Positions 55,501 to 64,000 of a stretch of DNA of 64,000 nucleotides are shown one piece after another (positions within the stretch are counted from its first letter, which is position 1; the number at the start of each line of letters is the position of its first letter). The notes beneath the pieces are model-generated. The model searched no databases, had not been told where the DNA came from, and worked only from the letters and a program-made list of their open reading frames with translations. Origin of the DNA: Ascidia mentula (lineage: Eukaryota; Chordata; Ascidiacea; Phlebobranchia; Ascidiidae). The translations under genes were made by a program, and so were the position numbers. Location: the NCBI GenBank assembly GCA_947561715.1, contig OX387200.1:18354501-18418500 (forward strand), given 5' to 3'.

Positions 55501-56430
55501 GTTATGATTATGCAATAGCATTTGTAGCTGTACGCTGTTTTGAATATTCCTTTGCTAATAGAGGTTTGGTTTGCTTAGCAACATAAAAAAAAAATATAAA
55601 ACATTTCCTTTAACCGTCCGTTTCGGAATAGCTTTCATTGAAAATGTTTAATATATTTTCTTTTTCAGATTATCCAGCTTCGAGCGCAATCTCAACGGAG
55701 AAACCAACCGAACTTCGACCTCCCCCGAAATGTCAAGTGAGAGGAACGGCATGTTGCTCCGTCTGACGGCCGAACGCGAGCACCTGGAGCAGGCGCTAGA
55801 GGTCGCTATATACGTTAAACTCTAGTTTTAACTTAGTGTTAACCCACTGGAACTGGTGACCGCCAGTTGAATGTGATGTCTGTATAAAGGTTGTGGTTTT
55901 GGGACGAACCCCGAACCAAACTTTTCAAGTGCTCTCGTACGGAATAAATGTCACAAACGCGGCGTGGCTTTAACCTTTTACTCTAACCCCAGCTCTCCAA
56001 GCAAGGTCCCGTGAAAAGATGTAAACATCGAACTTTGCCTGTTTTTTTACGGGTAATGCGTCACTCTTCTCTAGCGAAATTGAACAACAGTAATTTGCGC
56101 GTTATCGTTTCGGGCGTTTAATCTATCCGAAAAACCTCTGTGGCCCATTGAAAATGTCATTATGGCCTATGTGTGTGATAAATCACTTACGCCTTTGTGT
56201 GCTTCGTACAATAACGATGTGTTGCGTAACTGCAGGGATTAAGAGTGGAACCCGCCCGCATTCCGACCGAACCGAGTCTCTCATCTCGCAAACCATCGCT
56301 CGTCGTCCACAGAGTCGAATCACTGCCACTCGAATCGCCATTTGATTATCGCTCATCTTCAGAAAACATGTCGACCACCTCGACCGACTTTTCCCATCTT
56401 ACACTTCCTGACGTCACGTCGCACACGTGA
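49596..56430 (+). CDS. SWAP70/DEF6: SWAP70/DEF6-like PH-domain protein
   Basis: Vertebrate SWAP70 and DEF6 bind phosphoinositides and activate Rac-type GTPases in actin and immune signalling. Twelve exons join in phase to 619 residues: 49596-49713, 50108-50328, 50576-50695, 50780-50989, 51208-51339, 51771-51896, 53174-53320, 54143-54302, 54514-54647, 55235-55398, 55669-55801 and 56236-56430. Layout matches the family: an EF-hand-like N-terminal region (WQAFSAIDPRSSGKAL; ADAIYWLFCIFNNLTEP), a PH domain at about residues 309-410 (GWINVRKADTDVWKKRWAVL), and a basic coiled coil at about 415-555. The tail is Ser/Pro-rich. Sequence is clearly diverged from human SWAP70/DEF6, so orthology to one of them is unsettled. 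A basic extension (MERKKSTKSIRRLSIRKNK) at the front is not in the human proteins. Exons 1-4 are CpG-poor, later ones CpG-rich. Confidence 0.82.
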
Positions 56431-57123
56431 CCGGTTGGCGCTCTTTGATTGGCCAATCTTGAGTTTTAAATTTATTGGAATATTCTCGGTGTGAGAACTC
56501 TCCTTTCATCTTTGATTGCAAGATATTTTTATTGTGTTTAAAGCCTTTGTGTCATCGTATTTTGTACTACCATCGTTTACTCATGTGCGTGAGTGCCTTC
56601 ATCGCCGACCCATGAATTCCGAATCGAAGATTGCAATACAAGAAGCATTTGTAACCTTGCTTGTTGCACCAGGACAACGATTCCCAACCGGGGATAAATT
56701 TTGAAAGCAAAAAATTTACAAACTTTTCACTACACGCCATGTAGTTTTTGAACAGTTATATCAAAACCGTTGGTAAATTTTGCATTATTTCTTTGCTTCG
56801 CTGCAATGTTTTTAGCTTTTTTTTCTTTTTGTTTTGGTTTGTATTTCAAAACCTCTCTTTGTTTTACTCTAATTTTGCAATGTTAAAAATATGCCAGAGG
56901 TAAATTGGAGAAAAATGGTTGGGAACCTACGCACTGGGAGCTCAGTATGGAGAATAGTTAGAAGACCACAAGTTTATTTCAAAGTCACAGCGAGGCAAGG
57001 ACGAAACGTGAAACACAAATAAGCATGAACCGGTGCTCTGACACCACGGCCGACAAAAAAGGAAACAACAGAGCATATGGTTATAAGACGTAGTGATAAA
57101 AATAATCAGTTCTGGATACCACT
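56431..57123. other. Convergent spacer SWAP70-like / PTH-like gene
   Basis: Holds the 3' UTR of the plus-strand gene. No coding exon seen. Confidence 0.5.
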
Positions 57124-57126
57124 TTA
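57121..57126 (-). terminator. Polyadenylation signal overlapping the stop of the PTH-like gene
   Basis: On the minus strand the last codons read GTG GAA TAA followed by AGT, so AATAAA spans the stop codon (57124-57126) and the three bases after it. Confidence 0.65.
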
Positions 57127-58397
57127 TTCCACAAGGTCATAACTGACAGGAACATAGTCAAAGTGGTCCTCATACGGCGACATCATAACTTCATCCGAGC
57201 TTTTAAACTGGTAGCCGGTTGTTTCTCCGTTTTCGGGTTCTCGAAGGTTCTCCCCTGATGTAAGAAGTCGTTCCACGTCGAGGGGCTCAAGGGACGACAG
57301 CCATTTTTCGCCCACAAGCGCACGCAAATCTGCGAAGAGTATGTCTTTAGTAAGGTGTCAGTTTCTTTGCGGCGGGATGTCAACCAATACTACAAAACTA
57401 AAACTGTTAAGGGTCTGATCATTGTTTTTTTACATATATAGTGAAAGTACGTTTGTTCAGCAGTATTTTGTTATTGTCAGCTTTAAATTCGTATTGTGAA
57501 ATTTCTTCATGGGCAATTTTCGTCTTGGGTTAATTCGTTACCTTGGACCCTTGACATAAGATCTCTTTTGTAATCGATAATTCGATACACATCGTCGCTT
57601 GAACCGCCTGCAAAAGAACCCAAAAATAGTTTCGTTGGTCACAGCGATTTTCTGCTTGATTCCTTTATTTGGTAATCAACTAAAAAGCCTAGGAACACTA
57701 TTTGGGGATCTGCTCATAATTTTAAGAATAAAGAGATTGGTCCATACTGTTAAAAGCATTGGCATGTTTTATTTATTTACTGTTGTCAACAGTTTGGGAC
57801 AATCTATTTATTCTTAGAAACAAAAAAAACCTAAATCCAATCATAAGGTTCGCAAAATCCTTTTCATATATGGCCAAAAAAATAACAAACGGGTATACGT
57901 TATTGTTTTCATACTCACTAGACTTGGTTGAAGAGGGGATAATGACATTCTGTGAAGGAACGCTGGTTGTTCCTCGTTTCGTCATATTCTCCAGGAGTCT
58001 ATGTAAGTAGAGCTGGCGAAGGAGGGTCTGCATTTTTCGGTTGTTGTGTTCTGTTATCGCAATATCCGCGTTGGAGGCTCCCCGTCTTACCCTGTGTTAA
58101 GGTAACGTTTAGATAAGGTTACAGTTGACCAAAAACAAACCCATATTCTTGTTTATGTATTGTGACAGATGGTACGATTTTGCTTACTTCAAAACTTCGC
58201 ATTTTACAGCAAAACAACTACAAAGCACCAGAAACATCCAACGGATTTTCTCGCAACAAAAAGGAATGATAAAACAGTCCATTATACCTGGTTTGAACCT
58301 TTTGGAGCCTTCCAAGCGAGATTTTACCAATAAAACTCTTTCCGGAGGCATTTGCCACCACGAGGCACAAAGCGAGGCTCAACAAGCAAATCTGCAT
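57124..58397 (-). CDS. Secreted prohormone, PTH/PTHrP-like (proposed)
   Basis: Four coding exons (58288-58397, 57919-58091, 57542-57607, 57124-57329) with GT-AG borders and matching phases give 184 residues; human PTHrP precursor has about 177. Residues 1-16 form a signal peptide (MQICLLSLALCLVVAN). Arg-Arg at 39-40 sits at the very start of exon 2, as Lys-Arg does in PTH genes. Residues 41-74 are a 34-residue peptide bounded by Lys-Arg 75-76. Counting from S43, it aligns ungapped with PTH/PTHrP: S1, D4 for Glu4, I5, R13, R20, Y23, L24, L28. The stretch TLLRQLYLHRLLENM parallels human PTHrP DLRRRFFLHHLIAEI. The rest (77-184) is acidic and unrecognised. The start is the ATG at 58397, behind an acceptor at 58407. 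A TATA box lies upstream. A glucagon/PACAP-type peptide is the main alternative. A real secreted precursor is likely; the family is inference. Confidence 0.68.
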
Positions 58398-58591
58398 TTT
58401 TCTTTTCTGCAAACAAACAACGTTGATCATTTCACCGCAAAGTTGAGAAAAGACTTACAATACGCACTTTTTGTTTTTAAGCACAGCTCGTATGAACGCT
58501 AGTTTTCCAAAAACGTATTTCCTTGGTGCAGGCGTACGAAGACACGTTAATATTCTTGTGCTAAATTATGATGGATAACCCCTTGTCTGTA

Positions 58592-58599
58592 CTTTTATA
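58592..58599 (-). promoter_or_regulatory. TATA box of the PTH-like gene
   Basis: TATAAAAG on the minus strand, 195 bases upstream of the start codon. It fits a non-coding first exon of about 58567-58459. A donor GTAAGT follows at 58458-58453 and a 52-base intron ends in GTTTGCAG at 58407. Confidence 0.6.
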
Positions 58600-58771
58600 G
58601 GGAGACCCGAGCTGCCTGTCACTTTGATTGACACGGCCTCTTTTTTTCGGCTCCGGTCGTTGCCGAAAATTTCGCAACACCCTTAGGAGCCATTCCTCTC
58701 ACGCACGTGATTTTAAGCTGGGAATCCATTGTTTCCAATTTGGCAGGCACCCAAAACGGAGGCCAATTAGA

Positions 58772-59152
58772 ATGACTGGCAGCCTTTATTTCGCTGGGAT
58801 ATTTCTCTTTGCTTGTCTCTCTTACGTCAGCGATTCAGGAGCTGACAACAACAACAACAATAGCGACAGCTTTTCCGTGTTAGTGCGGTCGATTTACGTC
58901 AGGTGTCCAGGGGCTGTCTTTGGACAATGCACCGTACGGAACCAAGTGGACCCTCAGCTGCCGGGAGGACCATCAGAACCCCTTCGCTGCTTCCGCTTTC
59001 CGATTTGTTGTCAACGCGCGATGCAGAAATGCCTGAATTACTTTATGGAAACCCATTTTATTTTTCCCAAGTGTGTTGTGGCAACGGACAAGTTGTTGCC
59101 TTATATCGTTAATGACTTTCTCAGCTTATTGCCTCTGACATCCCGGCAATAA
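58772..59152 (+). CDS. Putative secreted cysteine-rich protein, family unknown
   Basis: Open frame of 126 residues from an ATG that gives a clear leader (MTGSLYFAGIFLFACLSYVS), then an Asn-run (GADNNNNNSD). The mature part has seven cysteines: RCPGAVFGQC, RCFRFPICCQRAMQKC and FPKC. The hydrophobic C-terminal stretch reads YIVNDFLSLLPL. It lies head to head with the PTH-like gene, 375 bases between start codons. I do not recognise the fold and see no introns. The leader and clustered cysteines argue against chance, but the downstream end lacks a clear AATAAA (only AATAAG at the stop). It could also be the first exon of a longer gene. Confidence 0.45.
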   Translation: MTGSLYFAGIFLFACLSYVSDSGADNNNNNSDSFSVLVRSIYVRCPGAVFGQCTVRNQVDPQLPGGPSEPLRCFRFPICCQRAMQKCLNYFMETHFIFPKCVVATDKLLPYIVNDFLSLLPLTSRQ

Positions 59153-60950
59153 GGACTGATATTTTTAAACGCGTCAGCGAACCACAACGCGGCGGTTAAC
59201 CAAAAATCCGTTCAAACACTTTGCCAGCATCATAAACAGCCTGGACACGGCACCGAGTTTGACGCCAGTCAACAACTCTGAAGTGGTGGCATAAAGGCCT
59301 AAGGACTCGGGTTTAAAAACTGGCCAGCGCTTGAACTTTTCGACTAGCCTAATGGCTTTTCGCGCCGCTCGGTATTTGAGCCTTGCGTAAACTTTGGTGC
59401 CCCAAAGCGCCAAAATGCACTGGATGTCATTTTTACGCCAATTTTCTTCTGCAGACAGCTCGGATCTGTGAACCTGAGGCAGCAGAGTTTGCGCAATCCT
59501 TGGACATAGAAATATTTCACCTAGTGGCGTGTGGGAGCATTAAATCATGCAATCTTTGGTATACAGTATATATTATTACTGGGTTTCACGACAAAGATTT
59601 AAATATCCTCAGATGACAGTTATTTCTGGTGTGACATATCCCGTTTACAACCTGATGACATTTAAGTCACCAAATACGCAACATCGCGGCACCTACATGA
59701 TAACACGATTGCACCGATGTCACTATAATGGTTCACATAAGCAAGTACAATGTTGGTTTAGTTCCTACTGACCTGACATTACAGACATTGCGATGAAACC
59801 AAACGTCCTTTTCTCCGAACAACAAACCCTTTGGCTCAGTTCCGTATTTTTAGAAGTCATCGTATCCTGGGAGTGCAGAACAGTGTCGTCCGCATCGGGG
59901 AATGCTTTGTTTGTCAAGACAGGGGGGCATTTGGCGGGTGCAGGCGACGTGTGTGCTCGCCGGATTAAAGCGACCGACTGTCTAGGACAAAGAAATCTAT
60001 AAGCGCAGTGTGATGGTGAAGAACTGAAAAAAAATCAATGATGTTCCCGCTCATCAGCCAGAGCACAGACGTAACATTGTCCACAGCGCACCTGGCGGAC
60101 CCGCTGTAGGTATAGAGAACGTCGTGAATTTCCTGAGCGTTTGTTCATCTTTCAATACACGACCTGTGTAATTTTTGTTTTGTGTGTGTATTTAAAATTC
60201 TGTTTTGTTGATTGTGGGTCTATTTAATCAATATCGGTCATGGCCAATTTGGTGCCAATCTGAAAGAGAGCTAGTGCTTCCATGTAATCCCAAACATCAA
60301 TTCTTCTGGTGGTTTCCATTGCAAACAAGAAACGCCTGGCAAATTGCGTGGATGATTCTCAGCAAGCAGTTCATTCGAGTCACAGTTTTCGTTGCAAGAA
60401 TCCGAATCAGCGATCCGTTATGATCTGGATCACTTTAGTTAGGAAACCATCATCAATAATTAATCGAATCTCCCCAGTGCGACCCCTGGCGTTGTCGGTC
60501 CAGGCAACTACGCAAGTTTATTTTATGCGGTGTGTCTTGGTTGGAACTGACCCCATTAACCCACAACGTGACACGGGACAAGTTTTGACATTCTGCAAGC
60601 TCCAAAACGATGCCCACGAGACATTTTTTGGCAAAAAGATTCGCTATCGCTACTAAGTCGTTGCCGCTAACGAAATAGCACGGGACGGCCACTTCAATTA
60701 ATATTCACACACTTTACCTTTGCCATATAAACAAGAAATTGGAATGACTTGGACAGCATACTCTGCAAAAAGCCTTTAAACTGGGCCTTGCCTGGTTTAA
60801 CTAATAGGATTGTGCACGCGTGATAAACTGCTCTAGGGCTCACTCTGGCGGTTAAAATAAATACTTTTTTTTTTCTTTTTACGGGAATTGTTTTTCACTG
60901 CAACATACCTACAGGCTATCTTGCGTGTTATTGCCATATGGATTTGGGGG

Positions 60951-60958
60951 TATATAAG
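60951..60958 (+). promoter_or_regulatory. TATA-box-like element
   Basis: TATATAAG preceded by a G run, 156 bases upstream of the 61-codon frame at 61107. Confidence 0.35.
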
Positions 60959-61106
60959 TTCTCTAAACTTACTGCTTTAAGCACCAAACAAAAAGCGGTT
61001 GCAAATTTGTCGGCCGCAACAAACAAACATAAAACAACTAGAAACTACACGTAATTTGGTAAACGTTTATAAATAATTTCCTTGGCAGAATCGCATCACC
61101 TTCAAC

Positions 61107-61292
61107 ATGGAACGTTTGTGGCGACTTCTGAAGATTTTCCACTGCTTTTATGGCCACACCTTGGTTCCAGAAAGTGCACATAATTTACCAAATTATCTGT
61201 GGATCTGTCGCTTTGAATTGTACACGGGTTGTTATATATTTCATGTCTCGATTCAGGCACTCTCAGGCATCCGAAACGGGGCAACACAATAA
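61107..61292 (+). CDS. Possible small gene, 61 residues, unknown
   Basis: The ATG lies in good context (TTCAACATGG), with a TATA-like motif upstream and an acceptor-like TTGGCAG at 61088. The stop codon sits inside AATAAA (ACACAATAAACA), as in TOP3B and the PTH-like gene. The peptide begins MERLWRLLKIFHCFYGHTLV and has no recognisable domain. This is circumstantial; the frame is short enough to be chance. Confidence 0.25.
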   Translation: MERLWRLLKIFHCFYGHTLVPESAHNLPNYLWICRFELYTGCYIFHVSIQALSGIRNGATQ

Positions 61293-62196
61293 ACATACTC
61301 GATGATCTCGTGCGACGACGCTAAATGAATGGCCGCGGCAAAAAAAATTGAATTGATTTATAAAATACATTTCTCTTACGAAGCAAGCACCAGCAAGTTA
61401 TGAACCCCGTACAGAATGGTGGGAGTAACAATATAAAGGTTTCTACGTGTAGATTCAGAAGAATTGTTAGGCAGTCAGTTCCTGAGACAAAAACGGTTGC
61501 ATCGGCTTTAATGCTGGGGGTATAGCTTTGGCTCTGCAACGACGTAGAAAAATAATAGCCTTTACGGGCGGCTGATGTGGTACGATACACGCTCGGTAAA
61601 AGTTGTTTGGTTAAAACATAAACGATTACAGGACATAAAATGCATTGAAACTTTCCCGTCCTCCAGATGGTGTACCAGGTTGTTATGTACAGCAGTACCA
61701 CGTCAACGCAGAGGGCGGTCTTACTCGGTCTCGGTCAAATTTTAACATTTTTAAGCAAATGGTTGAAATATTACTTTAAAATTACAGTTAAGACTATTAG
61801 GGGAACCACTGGAATTAAACCGAGCGACTAAAGGTCGCCCCCCAGTGGACGGGCAAAGGCCACAAAAGTAGTTTTTGGTCGTTAAACGAGATGGCGGGAC
61901 AGAATAGGGAAAGGCTTGTTTTGCAGGCTATGGTTTGTTCCACACATGCTAGAATCCCGGCCACAATAAGAAAAACGTAATAAAACGTCGCGGAAACTTT
62001 TACCCACTACTGACGTGGTCGCTAAGGCATCGATGCGGGATATGTACAAAACAATCGACAGAAAACTACAACAAGTAAAACCGCTTAAAAACGGCGGAGC
62101 GATACCATTGTCAGTATGTTACATCATCGTTCGTTGGTTAATTAATCATAAAAGTTCATTCGAGCTAACTAATAAAACAATTTGTTTCAGTTTTAC

Positions 62197-63615
62197 TTTT
62201 GGGATTGCACGAGCAAATCCCATATCATTTGTTCAACTTGCGTCAAATCGCCCTTGTAACGACCCTGTAACTCCTGCAGCTGTGCGAGCGTAAATTTTCC
62301 CAATTCTTCAACGCTATACGATTGGTGAAGGTGGGCACAACCCTTCGGCCCATCGCCGCCGCCTCCACGACCTGGAAAATCTTTTTGCTCCATAACCGCT
62401 TGAAGCTGTTGTTCCAGAATACGACATCGCTCTATCGTCATATTGCTGCGTTCCTCTGCAATCCTCGCGCGCTCGTTAGCTTCCGTGGCTTCTCGTTTCC
62501 ACGCGTCGCACGCCACTTTCGCCTGATTCCACGACTCCTCCCATTGTCTGCACTTCATCTGCATGTGTTCCAAATCTCCCGGTGCCGCGCTGCCCAAAGA
62601 AACACTCATGATAGACCCTGGAAGACTGCCTGGCGTTCCCACGCTAGCGGGGAAAGCACCCACGTAGGGAACCGAAGACGTCATTCCCGGCATAGGTTCG
62701 GTGCTAAACGCGTTGGCAAGTGACGTTGGTGATATGGAAGGCATTGGATTTCGCGGCACATTGGCACGCACAGCATCGTGCGGTATATTGACTGGATCAG
62801 ACATCGGGAATGATTGCTGAGCCCATACTGACCCCGCCTTCATCTTGGCCTCATGTAAATTGTTAGCATCGTGTTTTCCGTCATCTATCTCCAAGTCATC
62901 CAATGCATTGCCCACCACGGAGTCAACAGTCTCATCCGGTGGGTAGAACGGCACAGCGTCGCTGTTTAAACGACCCACGACACCCTGCTGGGATGTTACA
63001 TCGGCCGCAGAGCCGGTCCATGCAGAGGGAGCGGCGTAATTATTTATGAACGGGCTTTCGCCGCTGATGCGTTCAGATCCCGGGGCCTTTGAATAGTGAT
63101 CTCCTTTTCCGTTACTCAAGGACGTTGTGCGCGGTTTCGCGACAGGTGATGGACATGTCGGGAAGCTGCGACTCATGGCGTACTCGCTCAGCATAGACTG
63201 GTTTGGCATACTTCGACTATACTCATTTTCTTGACCGAAGTTTCGTGCAAAATCGCTCCACATATGGTTGCTATCAAGGGCAGATGGCGTTTCGTAGACG
63301 TTCATGACAGAGTTGTAGCTGTTTCTTTGCTTGCGTGGGTCGTTATCTACATCAATTTGGGCACTTTGTCCACCCATACCTCCATTTTGGTCCTCCACAA
63401 TCCTGATTTCTTGTTCAACGTGAGCAAAGGCGCAGAAAGGGCCACGAGGACAATAACCTGTTTGGGTCATGTCGTGGCATTTGGTACTTTTATATATCTC
63501 TGGGTGGAATTGCTGTTCAGTGCGTGTGTGGCAGTATTGGCAACTGTCTCCCTTGTCGCAACAAGAGGGATCTTTCCAATCGTCACCTTGCTTAACAATG
63601 GGACATGGGCTTGAT
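62197..63615 (-). CDS. UNK: Unkempt (CCCH zinc-finger RNA-binding protein), large internal exon
   Basis: Unkempt binds UAG-rich mRNA motifs and represses translation, shaping neuronal and epithelial cells. The exon enters at 63615 behind an acceptor (TTTTCGCTTAG). It opens with the late CCCH fingers: SPCPIVKQGDDWKDPS, CQYCHTRTEQQFHPEIYKST, CHDMTQTGYCPRGPFCAFAH. These match human UNK nearly residue for residue. A Ser/Pro/Gly-rich linker follows, then a coiled coil (QWEESWNQAKVACDAWKREA onward) and the block YSVEELGKFTLAQLQELQGR. The frame then reaches a donor-like AAAAGTAAAA at 62196 and a stop directly behind it. In Unkempt a C-terminal RING should follow; I could not find it. The first fingers lie beyond 64000. 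UNK versus UNKL is not separable here, as vertebrates split them later. Confidence 0.92.
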
Positions 63616-64000
63616 CTAAGCGAAAACACACAAAGTAAATATGATATGTTTACCATTGTTGCCGAAAAGTTCCCTTTTTGTTGTTACGACAAATACATCA
63701 TGAACACAGATTTACTTATTACAAATAAATCAATGAATTCATGGTCATAAATGGTATAGTTTGACAAAACTTGGCTTGTACATATCAGTGTGTAAGAATT
63801 ATTTATTGGCAGTAATAAATGCTTTAGAGAGTGCAGTCTGTACAACTGTAATCATAAACAGTGAAATGCTATGTAATCATGTAATATTAACAACCATATT
63901 TGCGCAACACTAGCCAATTTTATTTTTCCACAACTCTTTCAACCAATGTTGAGCACCCCTGATCTGTGTCAACAATATGTTTTATAAACATTCTTTTGGG
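63616..64000. other. Unkempt intron, runs off the window
   Basis: AT-rich, no exon seen. It continues into the upstream part of the Unkempt gene. Confidence 0.6.

Larger units (their letters stand above)
59153..62196. other. Spacer with weak small-gene candidate; Unkempt 3' exon expected here
   Basis: About 3 kb with few features. The C-terminal RING exon of Unkempt should lie here on the minus strand if the gene is complete. I looked for its Cys/His pattern and did not find a convincing match. A TATA box and a 61-codon frame at 60.95-61.29 kb are listed separately. Confidence 0.4.

Noticed and set aside
57919-58091. Glucagon/PACAP-type assignment of the 34-residue peptide
   Set aside because: NADIAIT loosely resembles the H-A-D-G-x-F-T start, but His1 and Phe6 are missing and three extra residues precede it. 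The PTH alignment needs no gap. Kept as the main alternative, not excluded.
59174-59413. Minus-strand frame left of Unkempt as its RING exon
   Set aside because: It contains only one cysteine and no RING pattern.
61840-61880. CxxC-like stretch (YFCGLCPSTGG) on the minus strand as Unkempt RING
   Set aside because: Spacing of later Cys/His residues does not fit a RING and a stop follows soon.

Overview
The window reads as nuclear DNA of an invertebrate chordate, most likely an ascidian tunicate of the Ciona type. The proteins are close to vertebrate orthologues (TRAF4, TOP3B, USP48, JMJD8, LYRM2, MSRB3, UNK). The DNA is AT-rich, genes are compact with GT-AG introns, and CpG-poor and CpG-rich blocks alternate as in the mosaic methylation known from Ciona. 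Several start codons sit just behind a lone pyrimidine-AG acceptor, which fits the spliced-leader trans-splicing known in ascidians. The species call is inference. I recognised no virus-like element, CRISPR array or rRNA.

Layout, left to right. 0.1-0.75 kb (-): part of a cytosolic sulfotransferase gene that looks degenerate. 1.9-6.0 kb and 7.0-11.6 kb (-): two complete tandem beta-hexosaminidase genes, the second with a small inverted-repeat element in an intron. 13.5-15.1 kb (+): a membrane-anchored glycerophosphodiester phosphodiesterase. 17.9-32.3 kb (+): a complete TRAF4 gene with an 8-kb CpG-rich first intron. 33.3-40.2 kb (+): LYRM2, JMJD8 and TOP3B, closely packed. 41.0-41.8 kb (-): an ER-type methionine-R-sulfoxide reductase ending in KDEL. 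43.2-47.2 kb (+): single-exon USP48 followed by single-exon CCDC28. 49.6-56.4 kb (+): a 12-exon SWAP70/DEF6-like gene. 57.1-58.6 kb (-): a small TATA-driven gene for a secreted prohormone. 58.8-59.2 kb (+): a secreted cysteine-rich protein of unknown family. 62.2-63.6 kb (-): the large exon of Unkempt, whose 5' part lies outside the window.

The most notable find is the small gene at 57.1-58.6 kb. Its four coding exons join in phase into a 184-residue precursor. It has a signal peptide, an Arg-Arg site encoded at the start of an exon, a 34-residue peptide, and a Lys-Arg site after it. The peptide aligns without gaps to the receptor-binding part of parathyroid hormone and PTHrP (Arg20, aromatic 23, Leu24, Leu28 equivalents). 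The intron just before the dibasic site is also where PTH and PTHrP genes carry one. I propose it as a tunicate PTH/PTHrP-like hormone.

Most other genes are housekeeping (lysosomal glycan breakdown, phospholipid turnover, mitochondrial LYR protein, topoisomerase, deubiquitinase) and have no evident shared pathway. Only close spacing links LYRM2 with JMJD8 and USP48 with CCDC28, as in possible operons.
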